NCBI GenBank assembly: GCA_020634495.1
Contig: JACKBR010000014.1
Location: 36,626-100,625, forward strand
DNA: 64,000 nt
Source of the DNA: Ardenticatenaceae bacterium
GTDB taxonomy: Bacteria > Chloroflexota > Anaerolineae > Promineifilales > Promineifilaceae
Direction: 5' to 3'
Below are positions 50,683-59,090 of this stretch, one piece after another; within the stretch, counting starts at the first letter, position 1, and every line of letters starts with the position of its first letter. The notes below the pieces were generated by a model. That model saw nothing but the letters and a program-made list of their open reading frames with translations, was not told the DNA's origin and did no database searches. A program made the position numbers and the translations under genes.

Positions 50683-52230
50683 ATGCAAAAAGAAATCATC
50701 CTGGAAATGCAGGGAATCCGAAAGCAATTTGGCTCCGTTGTGGCCCTGGACGACGTGAACCTGACGTTGATGCGTGGCGAGATTCATGGTCTGTTGGGAG
50801 GGAATGGCGCAGGCAAAACCACGCTCATGAACGTGCTTTTTGGCCTGTACCGGGCAGATCAGGGCCAGATTGCTGTGGCGGGTAAGCCGCTGACGATTCG
50901 AGCGCCCAAAGATGCCATTACAGGTGGCATTGGCATGGTTCACCAGCAATTTTTGCAGGTTAACCGCTTCACTGTGGCCGAAAATATTGTGTTGGGCACC
51001 CCGCTGCAAAGCCGGTCTAATCTGAACCTGAAGGCAGAAAAAGAGACCATTCGTGAGTTGAGCGCCCGGTTTGGCCTGCCTGTAGACCCCGACAAGCCGA
51101 TCCACACTCTGCCGATGGGCATTCGCCAGCGCGTAGAGATTTTGAAGGCGCTGTATCGCGGGGTAAAAATCCTGATCTTGGATGAGCCAACCACCAACCT
51201 GACGCCACAAGAGGTGGATGCACTGTTTGCCTCGCTGCGCACAATGGTACAGGCGGGTCTGACGGTGGTGTTTATCACCCACAAGCTGCGTGAAGTGCTG
51301 GAGGTTTGTGATCGGATTACGGTGCTGCGACACGGCCGTAATGTGCTCACCCTCAATCGCGAAGAAGCATCGGAAGAAGCGTTTATCAAAGGGATGGTGG
51401 GGGACGACCTGGACGTTTCGCAAAGCATCCAGTTTAATGACAGCAGCCTGGCCACTCAGGTGGCCCCCAACAGCAGTGCCGCCACGCTGGCAGTGCGTAA
51501 TTTAACGGTCGGCAGCGAGGCGGTGCCTGAGCTAAACAACTGCTCATTGTCCGTGTTTGAAGGGGAGATTGTGGGCATTGCCGGGGTGGCGGGCAATGGT
51601 CAGCTGGAGTTGGCGGAGAGTTTGCTGGGTTTGCGCCAAATTGTGAGCGGTGAGGTGTTGGTAAACGGCCGTAACATCGCCAACCTCTCCACCCGTGACC
51701 TTTTAAGCGAAGGCGTGGCTTACATTCCCGAAGATCGCTGGCAGGATGGCTTTTTGGCCAGGGCCAACGTGGCGCAAAATCTGATTTTAGGATTGCACCG
51801 GCGCGAACCTTACAGCAACGGCCGTTTCCTCAACTGGGCCCAAATCTTTCAGCGCTGTACCGATCTCATTCGGGAGTTCGACATCAAAACGCAGGGGCCA
51901 ACCGACACCGCGGGCAATTTGTCCGGGGGCAACATCCAGCGCGTGATGCTGGCCCGCGCCTTTTCCCATCCGGTGCGCTTTCTCATTGCCCACAACCCCA
52001 CGCGCGGCCTCGACATCCCCTCCATGGAATTTATCTACCAACAAATTTTGCAACGACAAGAGGCGGGCATGGCCACCTTGCTCATTTCCGAGAACATGGA
52101 TGAGCTGTTTTTGTTGAGCAACCGCATTGTGGCCATTTGCAACGGGGCGGTGATGGGCGAACTACAGCGCAGCCAGTTTGACCGCTACGCGCTGGGGCGC
52201 ATGATGAGTGGAGTGAAGCAAGGTGACTGA
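50683..52230 (+). CDS. Duplicated-NBD ABC transporter ATPase (nucleoside/sugar type)
   Basis: 515 residues with two nucleotide-binding halves. The first has Walker A GGNGAGKTTL, the Q-loop MVHQQF and Walker B ILILDEPTTNL. The second has the degenerate Walker A GVAGNGQLEL, and the signature LSGGNIQRVMLAR with the second Walker B replaced by FLIAHNPTRGLD. This is the usual asymmetry of the YufO/NupA and RbsA/MglA subfamily: one active site, one degenerate. It overlaps the next gene by eight bases. Confidence 0.92.
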   Translation: MQKEIILEMQGIRKQFGSVVALDDVNLTLMRGEIHGLLGGNGAGKTTLMNVLFGLYRADQGQIAVAGKPLTIRAPKDAITGGIGMVHQQFLQVNRFTVAENIVLGTPLQSRSNLNLKAEKETIRELSARFGLPVDPDKPIHTLPMGIRQRVEILKALYRGVKILILDEPTTNLTPQEVDALFASLRTMVQAGLTVVFITHKLREVLEVCDRITVLRHGRNVLTLNREEASEEAFIKGMVGDDLDVSQSIQFNDSSLATQVAPNSSAATLAVRNLTVGSEAVPELNNCSLSVFEGEIVGIAGVAGNGQLELAESLLGLRQIVSGEVLVNGRNIANLSTRDLLSEGVAYIPEDRWQDGFLARANVAQNLILGLHRREPYSNGRFLNWAQIFQRCTDLIREFDIKTQGPTDTAGNLSGGNIQRVMLARAFSHPVRFLIAHNPTRGLDIPSMEFIYQQILQRQEAGMATLLISENMDELFLLSNRIVAICNGAVMGELQRSQFDRYALGRMMSGVKQGD

Positions 52231-53272
52231 TTTGACTCTGACCAGAACAGCCCAACGACGCCAAAAATTGCTCCGGCAAATTGGCCCCTATCTAGCGGCC
52301 GTATTGGCGGCATTCATCGTGGTGGGCATTTTGCTGCTGCTGATGGGCTTCAATCCGCTGCGCGCCTTCCAAACCATTTTGTTTACCTCTTTTCGCACGC
52401 GCAATGGCTTCATTCAAACCTGGCTAAAGTTTATTCCGCTGGTGCTGCTGGCGCTGGCTTTTACCATTCCGGCCAAGGGCGGCAAATTCAACATTGGCGG
52501 TGAAGGGCAGATGATCATGGGCGCGGTGGGCGCAGCTGCGGTTGGGATTTTGCTGGCAGATTTGCCCGGCATCATTTTGCTGCCGCTGGTGCTGGTTGCC
52601 GGAATTCTCGCCGGGGCATTTTGGGCGTTCATTCCGGCCATTTTGCTCTACCGCTTCAACATCAACGAGATTTTGTCTACGGTGCTGCTCAATTTTGTCT
52701 CGTTTAGCGTGATTGATTATGTGGCGACCGAAATATGGCCCGACCCGCTGGCGGGGCACCCCACGACAATTCCCATCGGCGCGGGGGCTGAACTGCCCCG
52801 GTTAATTAACAGCCCACCGCTGCACAGTGGGTTACTCATTGCAATTTTGGTGGCAACGGCCGTTTACATTTACACCGAACGCACCTCAGCCGGATATGAG
52901 TTGGTGGCCACAGGGGCGAATCCACGGGCAGCGGCCGTTTTTGGCATCAATACCAGCGTGCTCTTTTTGTTGGCGCTGGTGCTGGGCGGGGCCATGGGCG
53001 GACTGGCCGGAGCCATTGAAGTGGCAGGCGTGCATCATCGCCTCATCGAGGGATTACAATCCAACTTTTTGGCGTTGGGTATCATCATTGGCCTGATTTC
53101 CAAAGGGAACCACGCCATTTTGCCCTTCGTGGCCCTGTTCATCGCCATTTTGGAGGTGGGCGCCAGCGCCATGCAGCGCACCCTGGCCATCCCAGTGGAG
53201 ATGGTCTTCATTGTCGAAGCGCTCATTCTCATTTTTGTTTTGCTAAGTGACGTGGTGAGAAAAGATAGTTAG
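52223..53272 (+). CDS. ABC transporter permease (BMP-type, first)
   Basis: 349 residues from GTG 52223, inside the last codons of the ATPase gene. Ten or so membrane helices, with the conserved KGGKFNIGGEGQMIMGA and TGANPRAAAVFGINTSVLFLLALVLGGAMGGLAGAIEVAGVHHR blocks, as in the branched-chain/nucleoside permease family (YufP-like). It pairs with the second permease in the complex. Confidence 0.9.
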   Translation: MTDLTLTRTAQRRQKLLRQIGPYLAAVLAAFIVVGILLLLMGFNPLRAFQTILFTSFRTRNGFIQTWLKFIPLVLLALAFTIPAKGGKFNIGGEGQMIMGAVGAAAVGILLADLPGIILLPLVLVAGILAGAFWAFIPAILLYRFNINEILSTVLLNFVSFSVIDYVATEIWPDPLAGHPTTIPIGAGAELPRLINSPPLHSGLLIAILVATAVYIYTERTSAGYELVATGANPRAAAVFGINTSVLFLLALVLGGAMGGLAGAIEVAGVHHRLIEGLQSNFLALGIIIGLISKGNHAILPFVALFIAILEVGASAMQRTLAIPVEMVFIVEALILIFVLLSDVVRKDS

Positions 53273-53273
53273 A

Positions 53274-53353
53274 ACCCCCACCCTGGCCCTCCCCCTGCGA
53301 GGGGGAGGGAACTTGCCCCCTCTCCCTTGAGGGAGAGGGTTGGGGTGAGGGTG
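53274..53353. repeat. CCCTCACCCC-type palindromic repeat, copy 2
   Basis: It nearly repeats 50594-50674 and begins at the permease stop, ending shortly before the GTG of the second permease (ribosome-binding site GGAGG at 53366-53370). It may lower read-through or protect the upstream message. Confidence 0.75.
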
Positions 53354-53376
53354 CATATTTTGTACTGGAGGAATTT

Positions 53377-54312
53377 GTGGAACTGGATCAGGTTGTGAGC
53401 TTTATGCGGCTGGTGTTTCTGGCAGTGGTGCCCTACATTTTGGCCAGCCAGGGTACCATGCTGGCCGGGCAAACAGGGCAGTTTAACGTGTCGCAAGAGG
53501 GCATCATGCTGGCGGGCGCGTCGCTGGGCTTTTTAGGCGCGTACCAGTTTAACAGCCTGGCGGCAGGGATGCTTACGGCCGTTCTCACCGGTGCACTGTT
53601 TGGTCTGGCCTTTACCTACTTCACCACCACCTTGAAAATGAACCAGTTTGTCGTTGGCCTGGCGCTCTTTTTTGTGGGATTAGGTCTGTCTACCCTGGCT
53701 TTTAAGCTGGCCATTGGCGTAACGCTGACGCCGCCACAAATTCCCACGCTTGATAGGATTCCCATTCCGCTGCTCAGCCAGATTCCCATCGTGGGCGAGA
53801 TTATTTTTAGCCAAAATCTGTTTGTCTACTTTGCCGTGATCCTGTCGTTGGCGCTGTACTACTTATTGTACCGAACGCAGTACGGCCTTGAGCTGCGTTC
53901 TGTGGGCGAGAGCCCCAAAACAGCCGATAGCATGGGCATCAGCGTCACACGAGCACGGTACGTAACGGCCGTTGTCGGCGGGATGCTCATCGGGTTGGCG
54001 GGGGTTTATTTGCCAATGGTGTACACCGGCACCTTCACCGAGGGCATTGTGCAGGGGCGCGGCTGGCTGGCGACGGCGCTCACCTTTTTTGGTGGCTGGC
54101 AGCCACACCTCATCTTTTTTGGCTCCTTTTTCTTTGCCATGGTCGAGGTGTTTGCCCTGCGCGCCCAGGTGTTTGGCTCCGGCCTGCCGCATCAATTGTT
54201 ATTAACCTTCCCTTACATCACCACCCTGCTGGTGATGATGTTTGGCACGCGCTGGGCGCGTACCCCAGCCTTTTTGGGTCAAAACTATGACCGGGAGAAA
54301 CGTTCGTTATGA
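53377..54312 (+). CDS. ABC transporter permease (BMP-type, second)
   Basis: 311 residues from GTG 53377, with GGAGG six bases upstream. About eight membrane helices, with GQFNVSQEGIMLAGASLGF and the GESPKTADSMGISVTRARYVTAVVGGMLIGLAGVYLP block, which mirrors the first permease. YufQ-like. It closes the transporter set (binding protein, ATPase, two permeases). The DinB gene starts in ATGA overlap with it, so the operon extends. Confidence 0.9.
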   Translation: MELDQVVSFMRLVFLAVVPYILASQGTMLAGQTGQFNVSQEGIMLAGASLGFLGAYQFNSLAAGMLTAVLTGALFGLAFTYFTTTLKMNQFVVGLALFFVGLGLSTLAFKLAIGVTLTPPQIPTLDRIPIPLLSQIPIVGEIIFSQNLFVYFAVILSLALYYLLYRTQYGLELRSVGESPKTADSMGISVTRARYVTAVVGGMLIGLAGVYLPMVYTGTFTEGIVQGRGWLATALTFFGGWQPHLIFFGSFFFAMVEVFALRAQVFGSGLPHQLLLTFPYITTLLVMMFGTRWARTPAFLGQNYDREKRSL

Positions 54313-54812
54313 GTTTGCCAGAAGCGGCCGCTTATTTGGAAAGAATTGAGGATTTGCGCGGCCAGATTGCCTCGATCATAAAGATGCTGCCTCAGGAGTC
54401 GCTTAACTGGCGACCTGATGAAAGCAGTGAAGATCATGCCATGAACTCCATCGCTGTGCTGGCCACGCACGCCGCCGGGGCGGAGCATTTTTGGATTGGT
54501 GAGGTGGTGGGCAAGCTGCCGCCCACGCGCAACCGGGATGCAGAATTTGAGACGGTGGTGGCGGATACGGCCGTTCTCCTAGAAAAACTTGAAGCGGTGG
54601 GCCAGCAAACCCGAACCATTCTGCAAAACCTGACCCAGGAAGATTTAGATGGCACGCGCCTGGCGCGTGATCGAGAGGTGCCCGTGCGCTGGGGCATTCT
54701 GCACGTCATCGATCACACGGCGCTGCATTTGGGCCACATCCAAATCACTGCCCAGCTATGGCAGGGTGGCCAGGCCATTGACGCACCCCGCTGGTTCCAA
54801 CGATTAAAGTAG
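54309..54812 (+). CDS. DinB/YfiT-type four-helix metal-binding protein
   Basis: 167 residues. Four helices with the three histidines of the family: LATHAAGAEHFWIG (His near residue 52) and WGILHVIDHTALHLGHIQIT (two or more near 137-147). These bind a divalent metal. DinB proteins include thiol transferases and hydrolases; the activity here is not known. It overlaps the permease stop (ATGA), so it is part of the transporter operon, an uncommon place. Confidence 0.82.
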   Translation: MSLPEAAAYLERIEDLRGQIASIIKMLPQESLNWRPDESSEDHAMNSIAVLATHAAGAEHFWIGEVVGKLPPTRNRDAEFETVVADTAVLLEKLEAVGQQTRTILQNLTQEDLDGTRLARDREVPVRWGILHVIDHTALHLGHIQITAQLWQGGQAIDAPRWFQRLK

Positions 54813-54971
54813 CCAAGCAGGTAAAAATGGCCACAGAGAGCACAGAGATTTGAGAGGGAATCTGTGGTTGTTGTTCGGTTTAGCGTTTCAACGGCCGTTC
54901 TTCATCTTGCATTAACAACTGCCGGGTATACTGCTGCCCACAACCTGATTCACAAGATTGGAGGCAACTGA

Positions 54972-55682
54972 ATGAGACGTGCAAACTTTTTTACCTGGGC
55001 GGTAACGGCCGTTCTAGCAACCATGCTGATCGGCTGTGGGACAGCGGAGGAAACAGGGGAAACGGTTGTTGCCAACCCATCAACTACCAGCAACAACGAC
55101 CAAATCGAAGTCAGCTACATCACCCCGGCCCAGCAGGAAGGCCCGTACTACACCGTGGACAAACCAGCCGATCGGGACAACGATCTGACGGTGCTGGACG
55201 GCGCGGCGAGCGCTCCGGCTGGTGATGTGATTGAATTTGGCGGGACGTTGTATGATCGAAACGGCCGTGTCATCCCCAACGCCACCATCGAAATCTGGCA
55301 AACGGATGCCAACGGCGTTCACCTGCACCCCGACGACCCCAGCACCGCCCAGCGGGACGTCAATTTTCAATTTTATGGGGAAGCAGTGACGGATGAAAAC
55401 GGCGCGTACACTTTCCGCACCGTTTTCCCCTGGCGAGTATGAACCGCGCCCGCGCCACATCCACTTCAAGGTAAAGCTAGATGGCGAAACGCTGATCACC
55501 AGCCAGTTCTACTTTGCCAGCGACAACAGCGGTCAGCCTGCCCGCTTATCATCACCCTCACCCCCGGCGAGGACGACATCCAAACCGGCCAACGGGACAT
55601 CATTTTAGATTTGAAATTTAATATTTGCCACAGAGGGCACAGAGATAAAAGCAATCAGTCCCGTGCCTCCCGGGGCTCGTAG
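54972..55682 (+). pseudogene. Intradiol dioxygenase-like lipoprotein broken by two frameshifts
   Basis: The start is a lipoprotein signal (VLATMLIGCGTAE). The enzyme core reads ITPAQQEGPYYTVDKPADR, IWQTDANGVHLHP and EAVTDENGAYTFRT, then the frame breaks near 55432. The next frame continues GEYEPRPRHIHFKV with the His-x-His iron ligands. A second break near 55545 restores the first frame, LIITLTPGEDDIQTGQRDIILDL. Tyr (GPYY) and both His ligands of the non-haem Fe(III) site survive. Two small shifts in opposite directions suggest either recent decay or indel errors. Intact it would be about 220 residues and cleave catechol-like rings outside the cell. Confidence 0.75.
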
Positions 55683-55689
55683 CCAACGA

Positions 55690-55735
55690 TTGAAAATACT
55701 GTAAATTGGCTTTATAATAGTACGATTGATCGTAC
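55690..55735 (+). promoter_or_regulatory. Promoter and operator of a decayed toxin-antitoxin module
   Basis: TTGAAA (55690-55695), 17 bases, TATAAT (55713-55718), then the inverted repeat GTACGATTGATCGTAC (55720-55735) overlapping the start site. This is the usual autoregulation layout for antitoxins. The promoter looks fit although the genes behind it are broken. Confidence 0.6.
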
Positions 55736-55758
55736 GCTTTGTAAACTTTTGAGGTTAA

Positions 55759-56018
55759 ATGAACAACAAAATTTCAGCCAATGAGCTAAAAACGCGGGGG
55801 GTCTCTCATTTGGAGCAATATCTGGCGGAAAATCCAGAAATTGTGATTACGGTGCGCGGTGAAGTCCGCATGTGGTGATGGAGATGGCCCAATACACATA
55901 CCTGCGCGAGTGTGAATTGGAAACAGCTCTGAACGAAGCCCGTGCTGATTATGAGGCGGGCAATTATGTTGTGGAAAGCGTCGAGGAACACATGCAGCGG
56001 CTCAAAAATGAAGCATGA
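55759..56018 (+). pseudogene. Frameshifted Phd/RelB-type antitoxin
   Basis: MNNKISANELKTRGVSHLEQ, a Phd/YefM-like start, runs to a stop after EVRMW. One frame over, VVMEMAQYTYLRECELETAL continues to AEEHMQRLKNEA-type residues and a TGA at 56016-56018. A single shift near 55873 explains both. GAGG lies four bases before the ATG. The end overlaps the next start by ATGA. Confidence 0.65.
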
Positions 56019-56238
56019 ACTACAAGCTCATCTACACCCAGTCGTACAACAAACGTGCCGCCAAATTTCTAAAAAGACACCTGAGCTAATTAGGCAATAT
56101 GAAACGCTTCCAAAGCAGCAGCACATCTACAGGTTGCAGAATGGGAAGGCAAACAAAAGAGTAGCTTCGGTTTCCATCAACGTCTCGTACCGCATTACCC
56201 TGGAATTTATCATGGTTGAAAAAGTGAAACCTCCTTAA
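56015..56238 (+). pseudogene. Degraded RelE/ParE-type toxin
   Basis: MNYKLIYTQSYNKRAAKFLKRH, a RelE-like start, ends early after about 24 residues. The next frame carries PELIRQYETL and then VASVSINVSYRITLEFIM to a stop at 56236. The middle is also shortened compared with the usual 85-95 residues. The neighbour antitoxin is broken too, so the module is inactive. Confidence 0.6.
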
Positions 56239-56371
56239 ATGCTCTCCACGAAGAAGTTTATTAGCAGCCCGGTTCAATCGTCGAACAAGAAATCTGGGAA
56301 AATGAAGGGTGTTGCCCTCTGTGGCAAAGGTGGAGTGAGCAAACTCAGATACGTAAAGACTCCAACCTTTC

Positions 56372-56442
56372 AAAATCGGGCGGGTGAGGCCCGTGGTTAA
56401 AATATCTCTGTGGCTAAATTCTTAAAATCGGGCGGGTGAGGC
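56372..56442. repeat. 19-bp direct repeat duplicating the end of the amidinohydrolase gene
   Basis: AAAATCGGGCGGGTGAGGC occurs at 56372-56390 and at 56424-56442. The second copy is the last codons of the amidinohydrolase gene (RPILRI on the minus strand); the first lies 33 bases beyond, outside the gene. The 52-base spacing could be a small tandem duplication or an old insertion scar. The rest of the 175-base gap holds a CTCTGTGG block. Confidence 0.55.
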
Positions 56443-57277
56443 AGGTGGCTCCGCCTTCGGCCTTGAGCGAAATTTCGTCGCCGCGATAAAGCTGTACGCG
56501 GCAGCCCGCCGCCTCCAGCCGCTGTTTGGTGATGGGATTGCGATCCAGCATCACGCAGTTGCCCGGCGACAACGCCAGCACGTTCGGCCCCATCGTCAAA
56601 AACTCCGCATCCGGCACCTCCACCAGGCGGAAGCCGCGTGCCTTGAGCAGTTGGTAAAACGGCACGGGCATCAGTGGCAAGTAAACCACCGCCACATCCT
56701 CAGCCACCACGCTGATGAACGACATCAAGTGCAGGCAAGCCACTTCGCCTTCGTAATACGGCAGCGGCACAGGAATGATTTCCACATCGGCGGGGATGGC
56801 TTCACGGAGTTGGGACAGCCCAGCGGCATTGGTGCGGAAGCCTTGTCCGACGGCCAGGGTCTTCTCGTCCAGCCAGAGCAAATCGCCGCCTTCGGCGCGG
56901 GCGTCGCCGTGCAGATGGTAATGGATGGGGATGCCGAGCTTTTGGTAAACGGCCGTACTTGCCGCCTCTTCTCCCTGCCTCAACTGCTTCCCCATCTGCA
57001 AAATAATGGCTCCGTCGTCGGTCACGATAGACGGATCATGTACAAAAATGGCGTCAGCATGGTCGGGCAGCTCCACGTCGTGGTACACCACCTCAATCCC
57101 CTCGGCACGCAGCAAATTGACAAAGGCGTCATGTTCGTTTTGGGCTTCTGGCAGAGACGGCCGTTCCGTGTAATGCCACTTCTGCGGGCCTGCGTTACCA
57201 AAGGCGTGGGACGGCCGTTTCACCAACACCGTCTGCAAAGGCGCAACCATGCTCTGGCTGCCAAAATTTTTCGTCAA
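56414..57277 (-). CDS. Amidinotransferase-fold hydrolase (dimethylargininase-like)
   Basis: 287 residues with the pentein fold. Motifs: FVHDPSIVTDDGAII (Asp near 81), ARAEGGDLLWL (Glu-129, Asp-132), His183 (CLHLMS) and the nucleophile Cys279 (GGATCLTRPI). This matches N(omega),N(omega)-dimethylarginine dimethylaminohydrolase rather than arginine deiminase by length and by the short C-terminus. It would cleave methylated arginine to citrulline plus methylamine. It lies downstream of an ABC transporter on the same strand, and a Rieske oxygenase lies beyond, so it may be part of a catabolic unit for methylated guanidino or amino acids. Confidence 0.82.
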   Translation of the reverse strand: MTKNFGSQSMVAPLQTVLVKRPSHAFGNAGPQKWHYTERPSLPEAQNEHDAFVNLLRAEGIEVVYHDVELPDHADAIFVHDPSIVTDDGAIILQMGKQLRQGEEAASTAVYQKLGIPIHYHLHGDARAEGGDLLWLDEKTLAVGQGFRTNAAGLSQLREAIPADVEIIPVPLPYYEGEVACLHLMSFISVVAEDVAVVYLPLMPVPFYQLLKARGFRLVEVPDAEFLTMGPNVLALSPGNCVMLDRNPITKQRLEAAGCRVQLYRGDEISLKAEGGATCLTRPILRI

Positions 57278-57313
57278 GCTTCACCTCACCATGAAAACAA
57301 AAGCAAAAATCAA

Positions 57314-57360
57314 AGATTTCGCAGATTACGCAGATAAAATCTTTTCAATCTGCGAAATCT
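57314..57360. repeat. Inverted repeat between the ABC ATPase and amidinohydrolase genes
   Basis: AGATTTCGCAGATT (57314-57327) pairs perfectly with AATCTGCGAAATCT (57347-57360) around 19 bases. It resembles the GCAGATT blocks of the leader repeat family. It could separate transcription of the two minus-strand genes. Confidence 0.6.
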
Positions 57361-57392
57361 GCTGATTATAATCTTTAGACTGCGAATTAATT

Positions 57393-58145
57393 TTATGTCA
57401 ATAGATGGCTCAGAAAGGCGCGGGTGCGTTCGTCTTCGGGGTCGTTAAATAGTTTTTCCGGGGGGCCTTCTTCGATGAAACGGCCGTCGTGCATGTACAA
57501 AATCCGATGAGCAAACTTGCGGGCAAAGCCCATCTCGTGTGTCACCGTCAGCATCGTCATGCCTTCTTCTACCAGCTGCTGCATCACCGCCAGCACCTCG
57601 CCAATTAGCTCCGGGTCTAATGCGGACGTTGGCTCATCAAACAGCATCACCTTCGGCTCCATGGCCAGGGCGCGGGCAATGGCCACCCGCTGCTGCTGCC
57701 CGCCAGACAATCTGGATGGATATTGGTCTCGCTTATCAGCCAATCCCACTTTCTCCAAATTGCGCATCCCCAGTTCCATCGCTACTTTTTTGGGCATCCC
57801 CTTCACCGTCACCGGCCCCTCGATCACATTTTCCAGCGCCGTCATGTGGGCAAACAGGTTAAACGATTGGAACACCATGCCTGTTTTTAGCCGCAGGGCA
57901 TGAATTTGCTGCTGGTATGCCTGCCCCTTGCCCCCAGCTTCAACCTGCACGCCATCCACTTCAATGGTGCCAAACTCCGGCTGCTCCAAAAAGTTCACAC
58001 AGCGCAGCAGCGTACTTTTCCCCGAACCACTGCGCCCAATGATGCAAATTACCTCCGCCGGAGCCACATCAAAAGAGATGTCCTTGAGTACATGAACATG
58101 GTCGAAATGCTTGTTTAGATTGGTAATGCGTACGATGTGGCTCAT
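57393..58145 (-). CDS. Polar amino-acid ABC transporter ATPase
   Basis: 250 residues. Walker A GRSGSGKSTLLRC, Q-loop MVFQSFNLF, signature LSGGQQQRVAIAR and Walker B VMLFDEPTSALDPE are all intact. The set is of the GlnQ/HisP/GltL type. It overlaps the permease gene by four bases (ATGA on the minus strand). Part of a binding protein-permease-ATPase unit. Confidence 0.94.
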   Translation of the reverse strand: MSHIVRITNLNKHFDHVHVLKDISFDVAPAEVICIIGRSGSGKSTLLRCVNFLEQPEFGTIEVDGVQVEAGGKGQAYQQQIHALRLKTGMVFQSFNLFAHMTALENVIEGPVTVKGMPKKVAMELGMRNLEKVGLADKRDQYPSRLSGGQQQRVAIARALAMEPKVMLFDEPTSALDPELIGEVLAVMQQLVEEGMTMLTVTHEMGFARKFAHRILYMHDGRFIEEGPPEKLFNDPEDERTRAFLSHLLT

Positions 58146-58993
58146 AGTGACCGCTCCCCACGCGCCATGTAAGTTTCCAGGCGTGACTGGGCTGCTGAGA
58201 AAATAATCGTGATGATCCAGTAGAAAACGGCCGCAATCAGCAGCGCCTCAAAATTGCGAAAACTTTGCCGCCCCACCTTCTGTGCCCGCCACAAAATCTC
58301 CCAGACAAAACCGGTGATAGCAATCAGCGAGGTGTCTTTGAGCATGGCAATAAACTGGTTGCCAATCGGCGGGATGACCAGGCGGAACGCCTGCGGCAGC
58401 ACAATGCGCTGCAAAATTTGCCGCTGCGTCATGCCAATGGCCAGCGCCGCTTCCCGCTGGCCTACTCCTACAGATTGAATCCCTGCCCGCATAATTTCCG
58501 TCATGTAAGCGCCGTAGTTCAAGCCCAAGGCCAACACCCCGGCCGTCAGCCCGGTGAGCACAATGCCAAACTGCGGCAGCCCCAAAAAGAAGAAGTAGAT
58601 TTGCAGCAGCAGCGGCGTGCCGCGAATGAGCGAGATGTAAAAGGTGGCCAGCGCATAGGCTGGTGGCGATTTGGACAGCCGCCCCAGCGCCCCCAGCAGC
58701 GCCAGCACCGAGGCCAGCGAAATCGATAAAACCGAGAGCAAAATGGTGAGGCCCACCCCACCAAAAATAAACGGCACCCGCTCCCAAATAAAATCCCAGT
58801 CTAGCGAAACTGTAGAAAATTCGATTCCTAATACGGTAAATTCCACGCCGCTGAACGCCAGAACCAGCACGGCCATCAAGATGACGTAGGAGGCATTTAC
58901 ACCCAGGCTAAAGCGCAGCTCTTTTTGGCGGCGCAGTTCCTGAATAATGCGGGCTTGATTGGTGGCGTCGGGCAAATCGGCCGTTGTGCGCAT
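58142..58993 (-). CDS. Polar amino-acid ABC transporter permease
   Basis: 283 residues. After an N-terminal cytoplasmic helix and one extra membrane segment, the HisM/GlnP core is visible: TILLSVLSISLASVLALLGALGRL, LIRGTPLLLQIYFFFLGL and the EAA-like loop REAALAIGMTQRQILQRIVLPQAFRLVIPPIGNQ. It forms the channel, probably as a homodimer because only one permease is present. A terminator lies between it and the binding-protein gene upstream. Confidence 0.92.
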   Translation of the reverse strand: MRTTADLPDATNQARIIQELRRQKELRFSLGVNASYVILMAVLVLAFSGVEFTVLGIEFSTVSLDWDFIWERVPFIFGGVGLTILLSVLSISLASVLALLGALGRLSKSPPAYALATFYISLIRGTPLLLQIYFFFLGLPQFGIVLTGLTAGVLALGLNYGAYMTEIMRAGIQSVGVGQREAALAIGMTQRQILQRIVLPQAFRLVIPPIGNQFIAMLKDTSLIAITGFVWEILWRAQKVGRQSFRNFEALLIAAVFYWIITIIFSAAQSRLETYMARGERSL

Positions 58994-59017
58994 GGTATTC
59001 CTCCGGTTGCAAAAAAG

Positions 59018-59071
59018 CCCTCCCGCAGGTTTGTTAAACGGCCGTTTTCACGGCTAAAACCTGCGGGAGGG
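59018..59071 (-). terminator. Intrinsic terminator within the ABC operon, octamer in its loop
   Basis: A perfect 15-bp stem CCCTCCCGCAGGTTT with AAACCTGCGGGAGGG, followed on the minus strand by CTTTTTT (59016-59011 side). The loop includes ACGGCCGT. It lies after the binding-protein gene and before the permease gene, so the binding protein would be made in excess of the transporter. Confidence 0.85.
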
Positions 59072-59090
59072 TGGCATCACCTAAACAAAA

